DNA from: Pempheris klunzingeri
Taxonomy: Eukaryota; Chordata; Actinopteri; Acropomatiformes; Pempheridae
Length of the DNA stretch: 64,000 bases
NCBI RefSeq assembly: GCF_042242105.1
Contig: NC_092016.1
Location: forward strand, 11,484,501-11,548,500
Direction of reading: 5' to 3'
Shown piece by piece: positions 39,517-64,000 of the stretch. The position numbers and the translations under genes were made by a program. Below the pieces are notes generated by a model. The model searched no databases and was not told the DNA's origin. It worked only from the letters and a program-made list of their open reading frames with translations. Numbering within the stretch: the first letter of the stretch is position 1; every line of letters starts with the position of its first letter.

Positions 39517-41233
39517 TCAAGTGCTGCATGCCAGGACTCCATCTAAACCATAGACGACGAGTAAGACACTGCTGATGATTACATCTGCCACACCAAGAAG
39601 TAGACCGTCAGCGGGATAGTTGTTCCTGTCACAAAGAGGTTAGTCAGAATACAGTCCTCACTCTCCATCAGGTTGACCTTAACGCCTGTAGACACACAAG
39701 GTCAAAGTGTCAAAAGGTCAAAAAAGCTGTGAGTTTTGTTATGGGAAATGATGACCCTTGACCCATGCAAGGGGTTAAAACCAGGATATTTCATACTATT
39801 TTGCATCATTCATTCATTATGGCACATCCTGTCTCTGGTGAAAACAGAATCAGTTTAATAACCCTTTAATTATCATTCCTGTACTCAGTGCACTAGAGAT
39901 TGTCATGGAAGATCTTCACTTATATGATTTATATCACTGCTAATTAATTTGGGTATCGGCATTTGTATTTTTGCCACCATAAAGGCCGCACTTGGTCTCT
40001 GTGTTTAAGCACTGTACTAAATGAAACACACTTGCACACTTGCAGAGACGTTAAACTTTGCCCACATAGGTCATATCACAGTGACAAATGTGCTACCTTT
40101 ATATATACCTTTATATATTATCAATATTGTGGTTTTTGCTGCATGGTGATGATTTTCTGGCATTGATTTGGAGTAACAGCATCACATTACATGGAAGCTT
40201 TCAATAAATGTATTAATTAAAAAGATAAGATGCTCTGAAATCCAATAGAGAGATGTTGTGGCCTGTGTAGCAATAATTTCTGGTACAGATAAGACATTAC
40301 ATGGAAGTTATTGGGAAGAAAATGCACGTGTCCAATAACTACTTTCAGTGCAAATTCACAAACGCTTCTTAATCACAATGTCTGATCGTGTGTGTGTGCA
40401 ACTAAAAAGAAGATATGATGAGGTGTCTACATTAAAACTCTTGAGACAATCCAAAGTTTTACTGTCTTTATTTACAGTCTTTAAAAACAAAGCAAAATTG
40501 TTACAAGCTGTATGTCTGTAATGTTTTACTCTGGCAATAAGCGATGTTTAATAAACACTAATCTACAGTTTACATTCCAAGTATCCTGTGCATTGACATA
40601 TAGTCTGGATAAAGACAAGAGATTAGTCTTCAGCTAAAAACTGCAGTCAGTGCTGTGATCCAAAAATACACAATTAACTATTGCACTTAGCGAAACATCG
40701 TTATCTGGCACCAAGCACTTTATAATGAGATCAGTTACGTAGATTTTACACAAACAACCTGAGAATAAAGGGTCTTTTGAGAAAGTTGTGGCATATTTAG
40801 ACCCTCGTCTTCCTCCTTGGCGTCCACTTCGTTTGTCTGAGAACTCGTGCAGGAGGACATATTCACGGCAACTGAAGCCAAATTTGATAAAAGTCTTTTT
40901 CTTAAAGCTCACAGTGACGCTGGGCTCCGATACCCTGGTTGTTCAGGTAGGTGCCTTAGCCTGATCCCAGGTCCAACACAGGAGCATATAGTACTAGCGT
41001 GTAGCTTGTAGCCATTAAACCTTCTATCAGGATTTTTAAAGGACATGGCGGGAGAACTAATCAGAGATCAGTGATATGGATTAAATCCTGGTGCTGCCAA
41101 CTCCACAGCGTTATTAACTTATAATGACTTGTTTAGGTGTGGACGCTGTTTCCCTCTAAATGGGGTGTGGTGATGAGAGTTACTCTGGATGATGTATTTT
41201 ACGTGTCCACCTACCTGGTCCGGTCATCGCCAT
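39517..41233 (-). pseudogene. tmem80: TMEM80-like gene remnant (first and terminal exon only)
   Basis: The TMEM80/TMEM216/TMEM17 family are four-pass membrane proteins, and TMEM216 acts at the ciliary transition zone. On the minus strand ATG at 41233-41231 gives MAMTGP plus one base before a GTAGGT donor at 41214. At 39685, after a TCTACAG acceptor in matching phase, a frame reads GVKVNLMES and later GTTIPLTVYFLVWQ, then M and stop at 39581-39579. A second overlapping frame carries on the family pattern, ADVIISSVLLVVYGLDGVL, to a stop at 39519-39517. Human TMEM80 has FLLWQ, then AD, then GLEAVL in the same order. The join loses about five residues and shifts the frame. The exons for transmembrane segments 1 and 2 are not found in the 1.5 kb between. 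TMEM80 neighbours EPS8L2 in human, which supports the call. An unusual intact gene or an assembly error remains possible. Confidence 0.55.
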
Positions 41234-41689
41234 TTTGATTTTCCCTCAGCTTGCTCTTCTTTACAAATCCATGGCTGACTCCTAACAACAAAGGTGAACA
41301 TCTCTACCTACTGGCAGGAAGATGAACTACAACCCGGTGGGAGGAGAGGTGTGTGAATAAAACACTCTTTAAGACTTCTCAAAGTGTTTAAGGCCCCAGT
41401 AGAAAGTTTAAACGCCATTACTTTGTGTACATTGGCCGTTAGTGTTAGCGCTCTTCTGATTGGCTGGTATGTGTCCATTTTAATCCATGTTCTGCTCAGC
41501 AACAGCTATCATAGTTTGTTAGTGTTTAATGTATTTAAAACTACAAGTATATATAACTTTGCCACTTCACGGTTAAATTATGGGCTAAACTGATCACAAA
41601 CAAACCTAAAAGCTTAGCTAATCCTTAACGCAGCCGTTTTGAGGAAAAAAGTCGTGATTGAACCCACTGAACACTAGATCACTGTACAC

Positions 41690-41860
41690 TAAACAAAGTT
41701 AGCATCTAAGCTAAAGCTAGCTAATGTTAAGCTAGCAGGTGAGCAGCTTGCTGCTAAAGAGCCTGAACGTTTTCTCAGGAGTTGGTGGAGACCAGAGCAC
41801 AAAGGAGAGTAAATCTTTCTCTTGACAGGTGAATGAAAATGTTTGTTAATGTTGCTCCAT
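41690..41860. mobile_element. Dispersed repeat copy 2 (inverse of copy 1)
   Basis: It contains several GCTAGC/GCTAA words and CAGGAGTTGGTGGAGACC, which is the reverse complement of the block in copy 1 near 28890. Family not assigned. Confidence 0.45.
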
Positions 41861-42149
41861 GTCTGTTGGGTTTGTTAACAGGCTAGCATGGTTGCTAACA
41901 TGGTTAGCTAACAATTTACTTTACATGGTTATAATATGTTTTTCTAGCTGCCTCCAGGTGGTCAAAAATGGTGAGAAATTCAGCTTTAAAGAATGGATGT
42001 CAGATTGAACACAGACCTTATGGTAAGTGGCAACAATTTTTAATATAATGGGACACAATTTGTATTGTAGTTTAAGCTGTATGTTTTTCATATGATGACT
42101 TTATCATGACAAACTTATTTTTGTTGCCAAAAGCAGGACATTGCTTGAC

Positions 42150-42310
42150 ATTGCTACATTTATTCCCTGGTGTCTCACTCTAACCTTTACACAATCTACA
42201 CCTAACCATAACCTTAATCCTAAAATAGAATATTTAACCTTGTGGGGACCTGCTTTTTGTCCCAAATAGGATGTGATTCCCCACATTGTGGCTTTGTATA
42301 AGGCTTTGGT
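42150..42310. repeat. Probable teleost repeat fragment with TTGTGGGGACC block
   Basis: CTAACCATAACCTTAATCC is followed by CCTTGTGGGGACCTG, then TTTTGTCCC and CCCACATTGTGG. This arrangement recurs widely in fish introns and intergenic DNA. The recognition is from memory and the family is unassigned. Confidence 0.4.
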
Positions 42311-43045
42311 TTATATTCACACAACATGCATGATTACGTTGGCTGCACACTCATGCACACGCAGTTACAGAGCTATATGAGATAAGAAATATAGAATACC
42401 AAAATGAACTGCTTTAGCATAGCCAGCTGTTTCATTGTCCCCTGCAGCCTCTCTCTGTTTCTCTTTCTTGCTTGTCCTCTAAAACAATCTGCATAGTGTG
42501 GCTGAAAGAACGGAGGCGTTGTTTGGGTTGAATGGAGGAAAAGCAGAGGGGTGGGTGGGGTGGAGAGGGAGATGCTCCAGCTGTGGGGGAACAAGACAAC
42601 ACAACAGCATCTCACATGTGGGTGAGGGTGGGGGGAGGGTGGGCGTCAAGGCTGCCGGGGCTGCACACAGTGGCATTGTTATAAGGAGGGGTGGGATGCA
42701 GCTGATAAGGTTTAGAGAAATGGATCATTCCCTCAAATCCTCCCCTTGGGAAGTCTTGACACAAAACGCTCCTGTTACTATGGTTGTTTAAGCTGAAGGA
42801 ATTCAAAAAGGGCCCCACAGAAGTCGTTAAATTCACTAAAACATTCTGTAGATCAAAGTTTCACAAATGTTTTTACGCTGCTAGATCAGGGAGGGAGAAA
42901 ATATTATTTTTTAGGACCATGAATCAGGTAGAGTTAAAACTAAACTTGACAGCACATAGTGAGATTAGATCAAATGTGTTGATCTAATCTCTGAACTGAA
43001 CTAACAGCATGCTGCTTTTACTAAGTTAAAGTGTCTTCATATTGA

Positions 43046-43092
43046 TAGATAGATAGAAATACTTTATTGATCCCCGGGGGGAAATTCTGGAA
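43046..43092. mobile_element. 3' tail of a teleost non-LTR element, with GATA repeat
   Basis: GATAGATAGATAG is followed by TACTTTATTGATCCCC and GGGGGGAAATTC. This is a very common tail of truncated retroposons in fish genomes. Only the tail is present. Confidence 0.6.
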
Positions 43093-43860
43093 ATATAGGT
43101 CCAGTCCATTAAGTCCATTTTAGGTTTTTACCCCAAATAACAAATTTGCATCTGAAGTTTAAAATCTGTTTCACACCCTCCATCTTCAGAGTCTCTATTA
43201 GGATATAAGAAAATAGCAAAAGAGGAGGCATAGGTGTCATATATAGAATTGACAGTAAAATTACACACAGGCAATGTGCCTGTTTATTTTGTACCCACAG
43301 AGTTTTCTGTTTTCTTACATTTAAATTAATTACACATTTGTTTTCGTGCATAAATGATACATTTTTCAAGTAATTTCTTTCAGGAAAAATACATTTATTT
43401 CAAATGTTAACAACATATCTTATAAGGCTGCAGTGAACAGTTACTTAGATTATGGATTGACGATTACTTTTTTGGTTAATCGTTTTATGAAATGTCAAAA
43501 AGTACCAAAAACAAAACAAAAACACCCATCACAATTTGCCCAAAGTGATTTTTCAAATTAACTGATTCGTCCGTCCAACAGACACAAAGATATCTCCATA
43601 GATGACAAAGAAAATCAGCAAATCCTCATATTTTAAAGGTGGAACCAGCAAAGTTTTTACATTTTTGGATGAAAAACTACTGAAACTGTTAATTGAATTA
43701 TTAATCAAAATAATAGCGGATTCATTTTCTATCTATGATCAGTCCATAGACTAATGGCTGCAGCTCTTTACACGAGGTCTTTGTAAGAGGCAAAGAATAT
43801 TGTTGAAGATAATGTAACTTTGAGCTAACTGCAGAGTATCACAGACCCACGCGTGTCTGT

Positions 43861-43886
43861 GTTTGTGTGTGTGTGTGTGTGTGTGT
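43861..43886. repeat. (GT)n microsatellite upstream of myrf
   Basis: About twelve GT units, roughly 600 bp before the myrf start codon. Confidence 0.93.
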
Positions 43887-44498
43887 CCGGGGATATTTGC
43901 AGCAGCCCGTCGCACATCCCTCACCTGCCTCCTCTCCTCTCTTCTCCTCTCCTCCGACTCTGCCGCACACATCCTGTCTGAGAGGGAGAGGCGAGGGAGG
44001 AACAGAGTCCACTGAAGGGACCCGAGGAGCCAACTTTACCCAACTTTTACGCACACATTTTTTTAAAGACTGATATTTTCCTGTCGATCTTTCCATTTTT
44101 CCACAGGCCGATGGTACTTTCTGCGACCGTAAACCAGAGTTTATTATGAAGCTTGTGGGAGCTGAAGTGAAGGTGCGCCTGAAGGGAATTCCTTTAACGG
44201 TGTGCGCATTTGGATTTTTGTTGGCACCTTAATTGGAAAAAAAGGACTTTTAAAGTTATAGCCTGTACCACGGCGTCATTGGAGGCGTTTGGCTGAGGGA
44301 CGTCAATCCGGTGCCAAGTTGCTGAACGGGAGAGAGAAGTTAGTCCGCATGAAGTGTTGGATTTATGTAAACTAAAGCAAGAAGAATTCACCAAGAATAT
44401 TATCCTCCGTGATGTACATGTGAAAGTTTCCCCGATCCGAATTGATTTCGTTCGGACAGGGGAGACTTTAATGGATTTTTTATGTGGGACCCGCTAGG
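43887..44498 (+). promoter_or_regulatory. myrf: Promoter and 5' UTR region of myrf with upstream ORFs
   Basis: A CT-rich, GC-richer block (43900-44040) is followed by a presumed leader that contains short ATG-initiated frames: 44111-44149, 44146-44232, 44349-44375, 44412-44423 and 44471-44497. The last stops one base before the main ATG at 44499. The transcription start cannot be located from the sequence, so how many of these lie in the mRNA is uncertain. Confidence 0.5.
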
Positions 44499-62647
<18,149 letters not shown>

Positions 62648-64000
62648 GACGGATGGCGATGTGTCCCAGTGCCTTAACAATGCACCACATTTTGGTTCCA
62701 TTTATACGCTGTGGTGATGGGACAGGGTTTGGTCTCATTATTGTACATTATTTTTAAAAATATTCATACAGAACAAACTATACACCACCATCCCCACTGT
62801 AATCCCCTCCATATGTACGTATATGCATTAAGACATCTCTTTTTGCTGTGATCACTGGAATTTGAAACACTGTTTAAGCTTTTTTTTTTGTCTGTCACTG
62901 AAAATGTTTTCCACCACTGTAATTGAAGACCTTGTTGTGTCAGTGTTAACTGCTATTGTTTTAGTAACGTCCATGACTTTATTGCTCACCTAATTACTGA
63001 TCACCGTGTCTTCCACACTTAATATAAGCCATAATTACTTTTTAGCAGAATTCAGCAGTTTCTTAATGAAGTCCAGGCTAAGATATTGTAGATGACACTA
63101 TGCACATTTTGTTTATCTTTTTTAATACATTGAATCTGTATGTACAATGAAACCAGTGTCATCCAAAAACAAAAACACTTTTCAGGAGTTTTATACACTG
63201 GAGAGAAGATCATTGGTTTCTGCTGAAGGCCTCAGTGAATCGTTGCAACTCGCTCTGAAAATATACCTCAGTAGTGCACACTGGCAAATCCTGGGTCTCT
63301 ACAGTGGAGCATTGTGTTTGAGGCTGCTGCAGCCAACTAAACTGTCTGCTGTCTCCTCAGCAGCATCTGACGAAACACCGTACAGAGCAGGAAATACTGT
63401 GCAGTCTGTCTCTCTCAACTGAGACATCAAATTGTTACATCAAATGTTCATGCATATGCACACTATTGCATATAAATTGTTCCTTAAATGACAACATACG
63501 AGTCCACAAAGTCCTTTCAGCACATTTACTGGATGACATGCAGTGAGACTGGATAAGTAAACAAATCACTGGAAATGAACATGTAGAAACACTGACAGCT
63601 TTTTAGCGTCTGATAGTGGAAGTGCAGCAAGTCCAACACTGACTGTATCTCAAGAAACACTGGAAAAGCTTACACTGTATTTTGCTAACTGGACAGAATG
63701 CTGGTGAGGCAATAAATGGCATATATCACTTCAGGTGCATGCCCAATCATTTCTCTAAAATGGTACATCTCAGCTCAGAGGCAACTCAAATGCTTATTCA
63801 GCTATGGGGATTCCATTTTAATGGCTCGATCATAAAGCTGAGAAGGGTTTGCATTTATTTACGCACACAAGATAAAAATGGATATTATACACTGGACTCT
63901 TTCGTGTATTCCTCTGGATGTTTTAAATATTTTTCTTGTGCCTGCACAATTAAGAATATGCAGTGATAACACTTTTAATATAACTGAGTTGTGTAATGTT
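62648..64000 (+). other. myrf 3' UTR and downstream flank
   Basis: No coding exon is recognised after the stop codon at 62645-62647. An AATAAA at 63711-63716 is a possible poly(A) signal, which would give a 3' UTR of about 1.1 kb. Open frames at 63147-63422 and 63682-63966 look incidental. Confidence 0.55.
63711..63716 (+). terminator. Candidate poly(A) signal of myrf
   Basis: A canonical AATAAA hexamer about 1.06 kb after the stop codon. I noticed no earlier canonical hexamer in the UTR, but variant signals were not excluded. Confidence 0.4.

Larger units (their letters stand above)
39686..43850. other. Intergenic region between the TMEM80 remnant and myrf
   Basis: Apart from the short 41215-41233 start fragment, no coding exon is recognised. 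The region holds repeat fragments near 41690-41860, 42150-42310 and 43046-43092. A 92-codon minus-strand frame at 40634-40912 has no recognisable domain. Confidence 0.5.

Noticed and set aside
40634-40912. 92-codon minus-strand open frame starting MSFKKKTF
   Set aside because: No recognisable family and no supporting splice context. Another frame in the same place also stays open by chance.
39579-41233. A functional 41-residue spliced micropeptide from the two minus-strand pieces
   Set aside because: The terminal exon continues as a family-like frame after the stop, which points to a frameshifted remnant. A functional short product cannot be excluded but has no positive support.
41215-41260. 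Start MAMTG resembling the STK38/STK38L kinase N-terminus
   Set aside because: No kinase exon follows on the minus strand. The phase and the TMEM80-like terminal exon fit better.

Overview
The window is nuclear DNA from a ray-finned fish, most likely a spiny-rayed (percomorph) teleost. The evidence is long introns with GT-AG sites, abundant CA/TG, GAT and ACTC microsatellites, a Tc1-like transposase fossil, teleost-type interspersed repeats, and a 445-residue Fads2 of the usual teleost form. Four intact protein-coding genes and one broken gene were assembled by following splice sites and reading frames. Each multi-exon model stays in frame from ATG to stop.

Layout: (1) 1-3392 shows no recognised gene. 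(2) lrrc10b is a single-exon gene on the minus strand at 3393-4607. (3) 4608-9800 is intergenic and holds microsatellites and a decayed Tc1/mariner transposase whose catalytic aspartate codons sit at the end of a long GAT repeat. (4) fads2 is on the plus strand, with a candidate CCAAT-containing promoter near 9850, a noncoding leader exon ending at 10055, and coding exons between 10719 and 15049. (5) eps8l2 is on the minus strand, with 20 coding exons between 33220 and 16611, converging tail to tail on fads2. (6) On the same strand upstream, 39517-41233 carries a first-exon start and a frameshifted terminal exon of a TMEM80-like gene with no detectable middle exons. (7) myrf is on the plus strand, with 27 coding exons between 44499 and 62647, a first intron of about 8 kb, and several upstream ORFs before the start codon. 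(8) 62648-64000 is 3' UTR and flank.

The gene order joins two human blocks. LRRC10B, FADS2 and MYRF lie together at human 11q12, while TMEM80 and EPS8L2 are neighbours at human 11p15.5. The genes do not form one pathway. Fads2 desaturates polyunsaturated fatty acids in the ER. Eps8l2 links receptor signalling to actin. Myrf is a membrane-tethered, self-cleaving transcription factor. Lrrc10b is a leucine-rich-repeat protein of uncertain role.

The best leads are the TMEM80 remnant with its small frame-breaking deletion, a GC-AG intron in fads2, a possible alternative first exon of eps8l2, an acidic tyrosine-rich tail on Lrrc10b, the GAT microsatellite at the active-site codons of a transposase fossil, a palindromic TTAA-flanked MITE in myrf, and a uORF cluster ahead of myrf. 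No wholly new system was found. All functional statements rest on family knowledge and pattern recognition, without database searches.
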